64,000 nt of DNA from Limnohabitans sp. 2KL-1 (lineage in GTDB: Bacteria; Pseudomonadota; Gammaproteobacteria; Burkholderiales; Burkholderiaceae_C), in assembly GCF_003063435.1 (NCBI RefSeq), contig NZ_NESL01000004.1, positions 186,001-250,000 of the forward strand. The letters are read 5' to 3'. Below, piece after piece: positions 8,233 to 16,611 of the stretch. The translations under genes were made by a program, and so were the position numbers. The notes under the pieces were generated by a model that made no database searches, was not told the origin of the DNA, and was given only the letters and a program-made list of their open reading frames with translations. The first letter of the stretch is position 1. The number at the start of each line of letters is the position of its first letter.

Positions 8233-8550
8233 ATGTTCTTCAAAAAGAAAACTGCTGTTCAGAAATTGCGTGAGCGCCCTGACTGGTACGTGCGCGAACT
8301 GCCCGAGGAAATTTTCGTTCCGGCACTTGATGGGCATCGCCCAGATGACATGACCATCGCGCTGGAAGACGCCACGCTGGACGACCTGGCCTTTGCCATC
8401 GTTGGCATTGAAGCCCAGGTGGCACAAGCCCGTCGTGGTCTTAGTGGCCTGCGTGAACTCTATGAGCAAGCCCGCAAACGCGGAGGCAGCGGCGCCAATA
8501 CGGTGTCCGAAGTGTTCTTCACCGACGAATTTGCGGAGGTGGCCAAATGA
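8233..8550 (+). CDS. Hypothetical phage early protein
   Basis: This 105-residue protein has a basic start (MFFKKKTAVQKLRERP) and a helical second half (QARRGLSGLRELYEQARKRG). It is located 5 bp after the previous gene and overlaps the ATPase gene by 4 bp. No domain is recognised; its place in a tightly packed operon supports it being real. Confidence 0.7.
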   Translation: MFFKKKTAVQKLRERPDWYVRELPEEIFVPALDGHRPDDMTIALEDATLDDLAFAIVGIEAQVAQARRGLSGLRELYEQARKRGGSGANTVSEVFFTDEFAEVAK

Positions 8551-9440
8551 ACCTGCCCATCATCACCGCAGACCAACGCCTGGCAGAGCGCCGTGGCGTC
8601 AAGGGCGTCCTGGTCGGCAAGTCCGGCATCGGCAAGACCTCCCAGCTCTGGACGCTGCCCCCGGCATCCACGCTGTTCTTCGATCTTGAGGCCGGTGACC
8701 TGGCTGTCGAGGGCTATGCAGGCGACACCATCCGTCCCCGCACATGGCAGGAGTGCCGCGACTTCGCCGTCTTCATCGGTGGGCCGAACCCGGCCCTGCG
8801 AGATGACCAGCCCTACAGCGAGGCTCATTTCCAGGCCGTGTGCCAGCGCTTTGGTGATCCAGCCGCGCTGGACAAGTACGAGACGGTATTCGTTGACTCG
8901 ATCACCGTGGCCGGCCGACTTTGCCTGCAATGGAGCAAGGGCCAGCCACAGGCCTATTCCGAGAAAACCGGCAAGCCCGACAGCCGTGGCGCCTACGGCC
9001 TGATGGGCCAGGAAATGATCGGCTGGCTCACCCATCTGCAGCACACCCGGCGCAAGAACGTTTGGTTTGTCGGGATCCTCAACGAGGCCCTGGACGATTT
9101 CAATCGCCGTGTTTTCACGCTTCAGATTGATGGCTCCAAGACCGGCCTGGAGTTGCCCGGGATCGTCGACGAGGTGATCACGTTGGCTGAGATCAAGGCC
9201 GATGACGGCAGCAGCTACCGCGCCTTTGTGTGCCAAACGCTCAACCAGTGGGGCTACCCGGCCAAGGACCGCAGCGGTCGCCTTGATGCCATTGAGGAGC
9301 CAGACCTCGGCCGGCTCATGCGAAAGATCGCCGGCCCCGCGCGTCCGGCCAGCGAGCGCCTGGACTTTGCCCGTCCACAGGCCAGCGTCGCTGAACCGGC
9401 TTCCAACACCACCCCCGCAATTACCTCTCAGGAGTCCTGA
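8547..9440 (+). CDS. Phage AAA ATPase (AAA_24 / RecA-like NTP-binding)
   Basis: This 297-residue protein has a Walker A motif GKSGIGKTS near residue 27 and a Walker B-like TVFVDSITVAG near residue 115, as in phage nucleotide-binding (AAA_24) proteins found beside exonucleases and ssDNA-binding proteins. The C-terminal 45 residues are Pro/Ala/Ser-rich and probably disordered. It sits between small early genes and the probable ssDNA-binding protein, supporting a role in phage recombination or replication. Confidence 0.85.
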   Translation: MNLPIITADQRLAERRGVKGVLVGKSGIGKTSQLWTLPPASTLFFDLEAGDLAVEGYAGDTIRPRTWQECRDFAVFIGGPNPALRDDQPYSEAHFQAVCQRFGDPAALDKYETVFVDSITVAGRLCLQWSKGQPQAYSEKTGKPDSRGAYGLMGQEMIGWLTHLQHTRRKNVWFVGILNEALDDFNRRVFTLQIDGSKTGLELPGIVDEVITLAEIKADDGSSYRAFVCQTLNQWGYPAKDRSGRLDAIEEPDLGRLMRKIAGPARPASERLDFARPQASVAEPASNTTPAITSQES

Positions 9441-9442
9441 TC

Positions 9443-10039
9443 ATGACTTTCTTCGATTTCAACTCTGCCGCCGAGCAATCCAGCTACGACCTCATCCCCA
9501 AAGGCACGGTGGTGCGCGTTCGCATGACTATCAAGCCGGGTGGCTATGACGACCCGTCCCAGGGCTGGACCGGCGGCTATGCCACCCGCAGCATGACCAC
9601 CGGTTCTGTTTACCTGAACTGCGAGTTCGTAGTGCTCGAGGGGCCGTTCGCCCGTCGCAAGATGTGGTCCCTCATTGGGCTGTACAGCGCCAAGGGTGCC
9701 GAGTGGACCAACATGGGGCGGACCTTCATCAAGGCCATCCTAAACTCCGCTCGCGGCATCAACCCCAGCGACAGCAGCCCGTCCGCTCAAAACGCCCGTC
9801 GCATCAGCGGTTTCTCCGACCTGGAGGGTATTGAGTTCGTCGGCAAGGTCGACTGGGAGAAGGACCAGAACGGCCAGGACAAGTGCGTCATCAAGTCTGC
9901 CGTCACACCTGACCACAAAGAGTACTCGGCGCACATGAACGGCGCAGCGCCTGCGGCACCCAGTGCGCCGGCTGCCAACGCCTATGCGCAGGCCACCGGA
10001 CGCGCACCGGTGCCGGGTCGTCCCAGCTGGGCTCAGTAA
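9443..10039 (+). CDS. Probable phage recombination or ssDNA-binding accessory protein
   Basis: This 198-residue protein has a beta-rich core (GTVVRVRMTIKPGGYDD, VYLNCEFVVLEGPFARRKMW) and a disordered Ala/Pro-rich C-terminus ending GRPSWAQ. Such an arrangement, and the position between an AAA_24 ATPase and a helicase, is typical of DUF669-like or ssDNA-binding phage proteins. I cannot assign a family firmly. It begins 2 bp after the ATPase gene. Confidence 0.7.
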   Translation: MTFFDFNSAAEQSSYDLIPKGTVVRVRMTIKPGGYDDPSQGWTGGYATRSMTTGSVYLNCEFVVLEGPFARRKMWSLIGLYSAKGAEWTNMGRTFIKAILNSARGINPSDSSPSAQNARRISGFSDLEGIEFVGKVDWEKDQNGQDKCVIKSAVTPDHKEYSAHMNGAAPAAPSAPAANAYAQATGRAPVPGRPSWAQ

Positions 10040-10051
10040 GGGGGAGATGCC

Positions 10052-11740
10052 ATGATTCTTCGCCCCCGCCAAGCCTTGCTTGTGCAGAGGACCCTTGCGG
10101 CCCTCGGCGAGCATGGCAATACCCTGGCCGTTGCGCCCACCGGTTCGGGCAAAACCGTGATGCTGTCGGCCGTGGCTGGCAGCCTCCTGGCTGAGCCCGA
10201 TGCCAAGGCCTGCATCCTGGCCCACCGTACCGAACTGACCGGTCAGAACCGGTCCAAGTTCGAGCGCGTGAATCCTGGTCTAAAGACCTCGGTTTACGAC
10301 GCCAACGAAAAGTCCTGGGATGGCAACGCCACCTTCGCAATGGTTCAAACGCTCTCGCGCAAGGCCAATCTGGAGCAGATGCCGACCTTGGACCTGCTGG
10401 TCATTGATGAGGCGCATCACGCTGTTTCGCCCAGCTACCGCGAGGTCATCGACCAGGTGCTGGTCAAGAACCCGAAGGCGGCCATCTGTGGCCTGACCGC
10501 TACCCCGAACCGGGGTGATGGAAAGGGGCTGCGTGAGGTGTTCAGTAACCTGTCCGACCAGATCACCCTGGGCGAGATGATCGCCAGCGGTCATCTGGTG
10601 CCGCCCAGGACCTACGTCATTGATGTCGGCACGCAGGAAGCCCTGCGCAAGGTTCGCCGCACCGCCATCGACTTCGACATGAACGAGGTCGCGTCCATCC
10701 TCAACAAGACCCTGATCACGGAGTCCGTGATCACAAATTGGAAGGCCAAGGCGCGGGACCGCAAGACCATCGTGTTCTGCTCAACCGTTGAGCACGCCAC
10801 GGATGTTTGCAGGGCATTCAATCAAGCGGGCATCAATGCCGTCCTGATTCATGGTGAGTTGTCTGATGTCGAGCGCAAGGATCGGTTGGCTTCCTATGAA
10901 AACGGCAACGCCCAGGTGGTGGTCAATGTTGCGGTCCTGACCGAGGGTTACGACTACACGCCCACATCCTGTGTTGTCCTGTTGCGCCCGAGTTCCTACA
11001 AGTCCACCTTCATCCAGATGGTGGGCCGGGGTCTGCGCACGGTTGATCCGCAGGAGTTCCCGGGTCTGGTCAAGACCGACTGCATCGTGCTGGACTTCGG
11101 CACGGCCAGCCTCATGCACGGCGCATTGGAGCAAGAGGTCAATCTCGAAGGGCATGACCACGATGGGGAAGCACCCACCAAGGATTGCCCGGAGTGCGGC
11201 GCCATCGTGCCTCTGGCCGTGATGGAGTGTCCGTTCTGTGACCACGTATGGGAGCGCTCGGAGACCCCGGATGCTGGTGTGCTCGACAAGTTCGTGATGA
11301 GCGAGATCGACTTGCTCAGCCGCTCGAACTTTCGCTGGTGCGACCTCTTCGGCGCAGATGACGCGCTCATGGCCACGGGTTTCAATGCCTGGGGCGGGAT
11401 CTTCTTCCTCAACGGTCGTTGGCATGCCATCGGTGGCGGCAAGGGAATCAACACCTGTCTGCTGGCGGTGGGTGAGCGCACGGTATGCATGGCCAAGGCC
11501 GACGACTGGCTGAACGACCACGAATCCGAGGACTCGGCGCACAAGACCCGTCGCTGGCTCAACGAATCGCCCACACCAAAGCAGCTCCAGTATCTGCCGC
11601 CAGAGTTGAGGGCTGACTTTGGTCTGACCCGCTACCAGGCCTCGGCGCTGCTGTCCTTCCGGTTCAACCGCAACGCCATCGTTCGTCTGGTCAATGCGGC
11701 CAACGATGCCCACGCCCACCAGGTTCTGGAGGCTGCGTGA
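10052..11740 (+). CDS. DEAD/DEAH-box superfamily 2 helicase
   Basis: This 562-residue protein has the SF2 motifs in order: APTGSGKT (Walker A, about residue 28), DEAH, GLTATPNRGDG, VFCSTVEHA and a motif VI QMVGRGLR. A cysteine cluster CPECG...CPFC after residue 380 is a probable zinc ribbon, as in phage helicases related to the RecG/UvsW type. It would remodel or unwind DNA during phage replication or recombination. Coupled by ATGA overlap to the following DUF6511-type gene. Confidence 0.92.
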   Translation: MILRPRQALLVQRTLAALGEHGNTLAVAPTGSGKTVMLSAVAGSLLAEPDAKACILAHRTELTGQNRSKFERVNPGLKTSVYDANEKSWDGNATFAMVQTLSRKANLEQMPTLDLLVIDEAHHAVSPSYREVIDQVLVKNPKAAICGLTATPNRGDGKGLREVFSNLSDQITLGEMIASGHLVPPRTYVIDVGTQEALRKVRRTAIDFDMNEVASILNKTLITESVITNWKAKARDRKTIVFCSTVEHATDVCRAFNQAGINAVLIHGELSDVERKDRLASYENGNAQVVVNVAVLTEGYDYTPTSCVVLLRPSSYKSTFIQMVGRGLRTVDPQEFPGLVKTDCIVLDFGTASLMHGALEQEVNLEGHDHDGEAPTKDCPECGAIVPLAVMECPFCDHVWERSETPDAGVLDKFVMSEIDLLSRSNFRWCDLFGADDALMATGFNAWGGIFFLNGRWHAIGGGKGINTCLLAVGERTVCMAKADDWLNDHESEDSAHKTRRWLNESPTPKQLQYLPPELRADFGLTRYQASALLSFRFNRNAIVRLVNAANDAHAHQVLEAA

Positions 11741-12156
11741 AATGTGCCGTCTGTCACCGCAAAGCCAAAGGGTTCGGCTGGTTCAACCCTCGTGTGCCCC
11801 ATTCGGATCCTTCTCGCCACAACGACAAGTGGGTGTTCTGCTCGCGTCGCTGTCAGGAGGCCTTCTCCAAGCTCATGAACAAAACGGAGGGGCAGATGAT
11901 CGACCCCAGTGACATGGAGATCGCCGCCATGCAGTCCTGCCTGGCCCCGCTGGGTGAGTACGTGGGCTCCATTGGCATGCAACGGCCACTGGCCGACTAC
12001 AGCCGGCAGGAGGTTCTCACACTCATCGATGTGGTCGTGTCCGCTTATCAGGACCGCATGCTCGAAGAGCATGAACGCATGGCTGCCAAGGACCGTGCCT
12101 TCCTTGAGCAGCGTATTGCCACGCAGGCTGCAGGCCGGCAGCAAGGACGGGTGTGA
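11737..12156 (+). CDS. DUF6511-like small protein with cysteine cluster
   Basis: This 139-residue protein starts MKCAVCHRKAKGFGWF and has a second pair in FCSRRCQEAF, so a four-cysteine zinc site is likely in the first 50 residues; the rest is helical and polar. The pattern matches the DUF6511 family of phage early proteins. It overlaps both neighbours by 4 bp, between the helicase and the nuclease, and probably assists them. Confidence 0.7.
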   Translation: MKCAVCHRKAKGFGWFNPRVPHSDPSRHNDKWVFCSRRCQEAFSKLMNKTEGQMIDPSDMEIAAMQSCLAPLGEYVGSIGMQRPLADYSRQEVLTLIDVVVSAYQDRMLEEHERMAAKDRAFLEQRIATQAAGRQQGRV

Positions 12157-12911
12157 TGCTGGACTTCAATCACCGTCCCAAATTTCATGAACAGGTCGGC
12201 TCGCTCATTGATGACGCGCTGGCGCTGGAGCGCGACGCGCAAACGCGGCGTGACTATCTGGGCGCTTCACGCCTGGGAGTCGCCTGCGAGCGTGCGCTCC
12301 AGTTCGAGTACACCCGCACGCCTGTGGATCCAGGCCGGGAGTTCTCTGGTCGACTGCTGCGGGTATTCGAGGTGGGCCACCAACTGGAAGACCTCGCCAT
12401 CCGTTGGCTGCGCCTGATCGGGTTTGACCTGTACACCCGCAAAGCTCAGGGTGGTCAGTTCGGATTTTCCGTGGCGCGCGGCCGCATCAAGGGACACGTC
12501 GACGGCATCCTGAACAGCGGACCGGCGTCACTGGGTATGGGCTATCCCGCGCTGTGGGAATGCAAGACCATGAACGACAAGTCCTGGCGCGACACAGTCA
12601 AGAACGGTGTGGCCAAGTCCAAGCCCGTCTATGCCGCGCAGATGGCGATCTATCAGGCCTACATGGAGGCCAGCATTCCGGGGATCTCGCAGAACCCTGC
12701 GCTCTTCACAGCCATCAACAAGGACAGCCAGGAAATCTGGTTCGAGTTGGTCCCCTTCGATGGTGGCCTCGCTCAGCGCATGTCCGATCGGGCGGTGCGT
12801 GTCATCACGGCCACCGATGCGGGGGAAGTTCTTCCCCGATTCTCGACCACGCCAACCCACCAGGAGTGCCGCTTCTGTTCATGGCAGGAACGCTGCTGGG
12901 GTGGGTCTTGA
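12153..12911 (+). CDS. PD-(D/E)XK nuclease (Cas4/RecB-like phage exonuclease)
   Basis: This 252-residue protein (start GTG 12153, or ATG 12156) shows the nuclease core GHVDGIL, then ALWECKTM, then an AAQMAIYQAYM helix, matching the D...ExK...Q pattern. The C-terminus has Cys residues in ECRFCSWQERCW, recalling the Cas4-type Fe-S cysteines, although only part of the set is seen. In a phage recombination module it would resect DNA ends. Overlaps the next gene by the TGATG junction. Confidence 0.85.
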   Translation: MMLDFNHRPKFHEQVGSLIDDALALERDAQTRRDYLGASRLGVACERALQFEYTRTPVDPGREFSGRLLRVFEVGHQLEDLAIRWLRLIGFDLYTRKAQGGQFGFSVARGRIKGHVDGILNSGPASLGMGYPALWECKTMNDKSWRDTVKNGVAKSKPVYAAQMAIYQAYMEASIPGISQNPALFTAINKDSQEIWFELVPFDGGLAQRMSDRAVRVITATDAGEVLPRFSTTPTHQECRFCSWQERCWGGS

Positions 12912-15100
12912 TGCATGAGTCTAGCTACTTCGACTTCAACGATGCAGCGGATCGCTTACCCGGGACGACAGAAGATATCGAAGGATTGCGCCATGCGCTG
13001 ATCGATCGGCTCGAGTCCGTCCTGCTGTTCCTGTTCCCCCAAGGGCGTATCCGGGGTGGGAAGTTCTATGTGGGTGACATTGACGGTTCACCCGGCAAGA
13101 GCCTCGTGGTTGAGATGGAGGGCGCGCGACGCGGGCTTTGGTTCGACTTCGCCACTGATATGGGTGGCGATGTGTTCGATGCCTGGGGCCTGTCGCGCAA
13201 CCTGTCCGTCAAGACAGATTTCACCCGGATCCTTGAAGAGGTTCGGCAATGGTGTGGCGTGGCGCCACCCATCAGCAAATCCATCAAGCGCGACGTCCGG
13301 CAGCAGCCGGTCGATGAACTTGGCCCCTACACCGCCATCTGGGACTATCAAACTGCCGACGGCACGCTGATCGCCCGGGTCTACCGCTATGACCCAGAGC
13401 CTGGCCGCAAGGAGTTCAGGCCCTGGGATGTGCGCGCCCGGATGTGGCGTGCCCCTGATCCGCGTCCGCTTTACAACCAGCCAGCCATGGCGTCAGCCAG
13501 GCAGGTGGTGCTTGTGGAGGGTGAGAAGTGCGCCCAGGCTTTGATTGAGCTTGGGGTGGTGGCCACCACCGCCATGAACGGCGCGCGCGCGCCCATCGAC
13601 AAGACCGATTGGTCGCCCCTGCGGGGCAAGGATGTGGTGATCTGGCCTGACCGGGATCTCCCCGGCTGGGATTACGCAGAAAGTGCAGCCAAGGCCTGCG
13701 TCGCGGCGGGCAGTCGCTCGGTCGCCATCGTTGTGCCGCCCGAATCAAAACCAGAGAAGTGGGATGCAGCTGATGCGGTCGCCGAAGGCTTTGACTGCAA
13801 GGCCTTCATCTCAGCTGGCGACCGCATCACGGTCAAGACCAGCACCTCGGCTCTGCCCATCTACACCATGGGCGAGATCCTGGATGACGACACCCCTGTG
13901 CCAACTGATCTCGTCTCCAACCGGATCGTCATGCACGGTTGCGTCACCGTGTTCGGCGGTGCGCCCAAGGTCGGGAAAAGCGATTTCCTGCTGGCGTGGC
14001 TTGCCCACATGGCCGCTGGCGTGGCGTTTTTGGACATGGTGCCTGCGCGACCGCTCAAGGTTGTCTACATCCAGGCCGAGGTTCGCTACCCGTACCTCAA
14101 GGAGCGCATGCACAACATCGTCCTGCCCAAGGAAGCATTGGCGCTTGCCCGTCGCAATCTGATGGTCACGCCCCAGCTGCAACTGGTCCTCAACGACGAG
14201 GGGTTGGAGCAACTGATCCAGTCCATCAGCGCCCACTTTGCTGGCGAGCCTCCAGACATCATTGCCATCGATCCGATTCGAAACGTGTTTGACGGCGGCG
14301 GTGTTGGCGGTGAGAACGACAACGACGCGATGATGTTTTTCCTCACGCGTCGCGTGGCCAAGCTGCACCTTGCGGTCAATCCGGACGCGGGCGTGATCCT
14401 GGTCCATCACACCAAGAAAATCACCAAACGCCAGTTCGAAGAAGATCCGTTCCAGGCCTTTGCCGGCGCGAGCAGCCTGCGCAGCTACTACTCCGCCAGC
14501 CTGATGCTGCACCGGCCTGATGAGGCTAGTACGGTGCGTCAACTGATTTTCGAGTTGCGCAACGGTCCTGGACTGCCAACCCGCTGCGTCGACAAGGTCG
14601 ATAACCAGTGGATGATCGTGAACGGCAGCGAGCGGCTGGTCCTCAAGGAATATGGTCATCGGCTTGATGCCGAGCGACTGCGCAAGCTCGATGTGATCCT
14701 GCAGATCCTGCTCGACGAAAGCCTAAAGGGCAACTGCTACACCGCCAACCAGTTCGCCGAAGCCTTCGAAGGCAAGGCCGGCCTGGGCGGCGAGCGCACC
14801 ATCCGCGAGCGTCTGTCTGCCCTGGCCACACAGGGCTACATCAAGTATTTCCGCAACGCACAGGACTACGGGCTGCCCTCGATTGGGCGTTCCAAGTTTG
14901 GCTACCTGTGCGTCGAGGACATGGTGGTCAACCTGCCCCAGGGCGACCCAGATCCGGACACCGGCGAGGTGCCCACGGTGCCGCATCGCGTCCTTCCCAC
15001 CCACTACAAGTGCCCGCTTTCCGGGGCGGCTATGCCCGTCGAGAACCCGGAAGTGTGGGTCTACCCCGAAACCAGCAATGACCCACAGGAGTCCGAATGA
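12911..15100 (+). CDS. Toprim/RepA-like AAA primase-helicase
   Basis: The ATG at 12911 overlaps the upstream stop (TGATG) and gives 729 residues; the longer open frame to 12554 only shadows the nuclease gene. A toprim-like segment (VVLVEGEKCAQAL near residue 200; DVVIWPDRDLPGW near 240) is followed by a RepA/DnaB-like ATPase with Walker A GGAPKVGKSD (about 348), Walker B IIAIDPIRNVFD and ILVHHTKK. The C-terminal part is a winged-helix-like region. This is the likely replicative protein of the phage. Confidence 0.88.
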   Translation: MHESSYFDFNDAADRLPGTTEDIEGLRHALIDRLESVLLFLFPQGRIRGGKFYVGDIDGSPGKSLVVEMEGARRGLWFDFATDMGGDVFDAWGLSRNLSVKTDFTRILEEVRQWCGVAPPISKSIKRDVRQQPVDELGPYTAIWDYQTADGTLIARVYRYDPEPGRKEFRPWDVRARMWRAPDPRPLYNQPAMASARQVVLVEGEKCAQALIELGVVATTAMNGARAPIDKTDWSPLRGKDVVIWPDRDLPGWDYAESAAKACVAAGSRSVAIVVPPESKPEKWDAADAVAEGFDCKAFISAGDRITVKTSTSALPIYTMGEILDDDTPVPTDLVSNRIVMHGCVTVFGGAPKVGKSDFLLAWLAHMAAGVAFLDMVPARPLKVVYIQAEVRYPYLKERMHNIVLPKEALALARRNLMVTPQLQLVLNDEGLEQLIQSISAHFAGEPPDIIAIDPIRNVFDGGGVGGENDNDAMMFFLTRRVAKLHLAVNPDAGVILVHHTKKITKRQFEEDPFQAFAGASSLRSYYSASLMLHRPDEASTVRQLIFELRNGPGLPTRCVDKVDNQWMIVNGSERLVLKEYGHRLDAERLRKLDVILQILLDESLKGNCYTANQFAEAFEGKAGLGGERTIRERLSALATQGYIKYFRNAQDYGLPSIGRSKFGYLCVEDMVVNLPQGDPDPDTGEVPTVPHRVLPTHYKCPLSGAAMPVENPEVWVYPETSNDPQESE

Positions 15101-15257
15101 ACACGATTTGCCAAGATAGAGACATCACGGTTGGCGCGTTGGCGAGCGCACGCATTGGTGCGCAATCGCACGCACGCGCCATCATGTGCCGCGCTTTGGA
15201 AAATGCCCGCTTTGGCCAGCATCTGTGCGATGGCACACACAAGAGCACGCAGGAGCA

Positions 15258-15454
15258 AGTTGGCAAAAACAGGGGCGGAAGTTGGCAAAGTTTTGCCAAC
15301 TGGATTCAGTTGGCAGACCGTTGCCAACTTAATTCCATTACGAATCAACGACTTAGCCATTTTCCGGTTCAGTTGGCAGTTGGCAGTTGGCAAAAGTTGC
15401 CAACTGAGCCAAGTCCTTGTTTTTATTCACTTTCTGCCACTTCTGAAGTTGGCG
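15258..15454. repeat. Cluster of AGTTGGCA octamers in both orientations, possible phage origin or operator array
   Basis: Six direct AGTTGGCA copies (starts 15258, 15280, 15308, 15371, 15378, 15385), one AGTTGGCG variant (15447) and three inverted TGCCAACT copies (15294, 15322, 15398) fall within 200 bp. Three direct copies are in 7-bp tandem, and the last tandem copy faces an inverted copy across a short AAAGT-type loop. Two further hairpin-forming stretches follow at about 15461-15512, sharing TACGTAGG. The block lies just after the primase-helicase gene, where iterons or an origin are common. The open frame runs through it, but the encoded segment does not look like a protein domain. Confidence 0.75.
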
Positions 15455-15537
15455 AAATCTCCCCCTCCTACTACGTAGGAGAGGGGGCTGATGCCCTCTC
15501 TCCGTTACGTAGGGATCTTGCCCACTCGGTCGATCCG

Positions 15538-16011
15538 GTGCCGGCATCACGCACCGTGGTCCTTGCGATCGATCTGGGCACCACCACCGGATGGGCCATG
15601 CGAACGATGGACGGTCAACTCGCCCATGGATTCACCAGCTTCCGGCCCAGCCGCTATGAGGGCGGTGGCATGCGCTATCTGCGATTCAAGCGCTGGCTCA
15701 GCGACATGCGCCACCTGGCCAGCGACATCCACAGCGTGTACTTCGAAGAGGTGCGCCGGCATGCCGGGGTGGATGCAGCCCATGTCTATGGCGGCCTGTT
15801 GGCCACGCTGACCGCCTGGTGCGAGCACCACAACCTGCCGTACCAGGGCGTACCAGTCGGAACGATCAAACGCCACGCCACCGGCAAAGGCAACGCCAGC
15901 AAGGACGAGGTCATGCAGGCCATGCGGGCACTGGGGCACCCGGTGACCGACGACAACGAAGCGGATGCCTTGGCGCTCTTGCACTGGGCTTTGGACACAC
16001 AGGAGGGATGA
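15538..16011 (+). CDS. RuvC-like Holliday junction resolvase
   Basis: The conserved domain begins TVVLAIDLGTTTGWAMR and shows the acidic RuvC set: Asp in AIDLG, Glu in VYFEEV, and the final DDNEADALAL segment with two acids, with a VPVGTIKRHATGKGNASK helix between. A GTG at 15538 gives 157 residues, the usual size. A longer frame opens at the ATG at 15097 with an ATGA overlap to the primase gene, but its first 147 residues translate the AGTTGGCA repeat block and have no domain character. Which start is used is unsettled; the resolvase domain is secure. Confidence 0.82.
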   Translation: MPASRTVVLAIDLGTTTGWAMRTMDGQLAHGFTSFRPSRYEGGGMRYLRFKRWLSDMRHLASDIHSVYFEEVRRHAGVDAAHVYGGLLATLTAWCEHHNLPYQGVPVGTIKRHATGKGNASKDEVMQAMRALGHPVTDDNEADALALLHWALDTQEG

Positions 16012-16012
16012 C

Positions 16013-16405
16013 ATGGTTGCAGCAACACTCGCATGGACGACGGACGACGTCGCCAACTGGCTCATCGAGGCCGCACGCACGGCACATCGCCTGCCACCGG
16101 TGAGGGTGCAGGGCCACTTCAACGTCTGGCCCACCATCGTTCGCACGGAGTACGAGCGTATGGCCAGTGACGATGCGCCGGTCTACCGATTTCCGCCCAC
16201 GCCTGCAGAGGTTGAACGCATGCTCGTGGTCATGCAGTGGGTCCGGTGTCTGGAGGTGGAGCAGCGAAAGCTGGTGTGGATGCGGGCCGAACGCTGGCGC
16301 TGGTACGACATCGGCAAGCGTTTCGGGGTGGCACCGCGAACGGCCCAGCGCCACTGGGAAGTCGCAATTCAGGTGATCACGGACCATATTTCGCGTGGAG
16401 GTTGA
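16013..16405 (+). CDS. DUF6362-like phage protein
   Basis: This 130-residue protein starts at the ATG at 16013 with AGGAGGG directly upstream. Residues 20-60 are strand-rich (RVQGHFNVWPTIVRTEYE), and the C-terminal half contains a helix-turn-helix-like KRFGVAPRTAQRHWEVAI. The pattern matches DUF6362, found in phage early regions between resolvases and late genes. A late-gene regulator is plausible, given the HTH and the position before the terminator. Confidence 0.75.
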   Translation: MVAATLAWTTDDVANWLIEAARTAHRLPPVRVQGHFNVWPTIVRTEYERMASDDAPVYRFPPTPAEVERMLVVMQWVRCLEVEQRKLVWMRAERWRWYDIGKRFGVAPRTAQRHWEVAIQVITDHISRGG

Positions 16406-16554
16406 TAGGCGTTTCGTGTCACCACTGACCCATGCGAAGCGATCCGAACAGATGCGGAAAAAACGCGAATTTGGGTGTGTCGCGTTTTACCCGGATTCGC
16501 GATAAATTCTGTCTACGGTCGCGAGAGATGCGTCTCCGATCACACGATTTCACG

Positions 16555-16597
16555 AACCCGCCCGGTGGCCCATGTGGCAAGACCCGGCGGGTTTTTT
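16555..16597 (+). terminator. Rho-independent terminator of the early operon
   Basis: AACCCGCC (16555-16562) and GGCGGGTT (16585-16592) pair across a 22-base loop and are followed by six T residues. It sits between the DUF6362-like gene and the methyltransferase gene, whose ATG lies 15 bp further on. Confidence 0.7.
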
Positions 16598-16611
16598 CAT
16601 TTCTGGTCCCC

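Noticed and set aside
8460..9236. 258-residue open frame on the minus strand inside the AAA ATPase gene
   Set aside because: It is the antisense shadow of a GC-rich coding region and has no recognisable protein features.
10781..11719. 312-residue minus-strand open frame opposite the helicase
   Set aside because: Antisense to a clear SF2 helicase; composition reflects codon-phase mirror effects.
12554..12910. N-terminal extension of the primase-helicase by 119 codons
   Set aside because: It overlaps the nuclease gene out of frame and lacks a ribosome-binding site; the ATG at 12911 has the coupled TGATG junction.
13811..14659. 282-residue minus-strand open frame opposite the primase-helicase
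   Set aside because: Antisense of a conserved ATPase gene; no domain.
15258..15454. Possible CRISPR array in the AGTTGGCA repeat block
   Set aside because: Repeats are 8 bp, in both orientations and irregularly spaced, with no cas genes.
15097..15537. In-frame N-terminal extension of the resolvase starting at the ATGA overlap
   Set aside because: The translation follows the AGTTGGCA repeats and lacks domain character; a GTG at 15538 gives the normal length. Kept as an open question.
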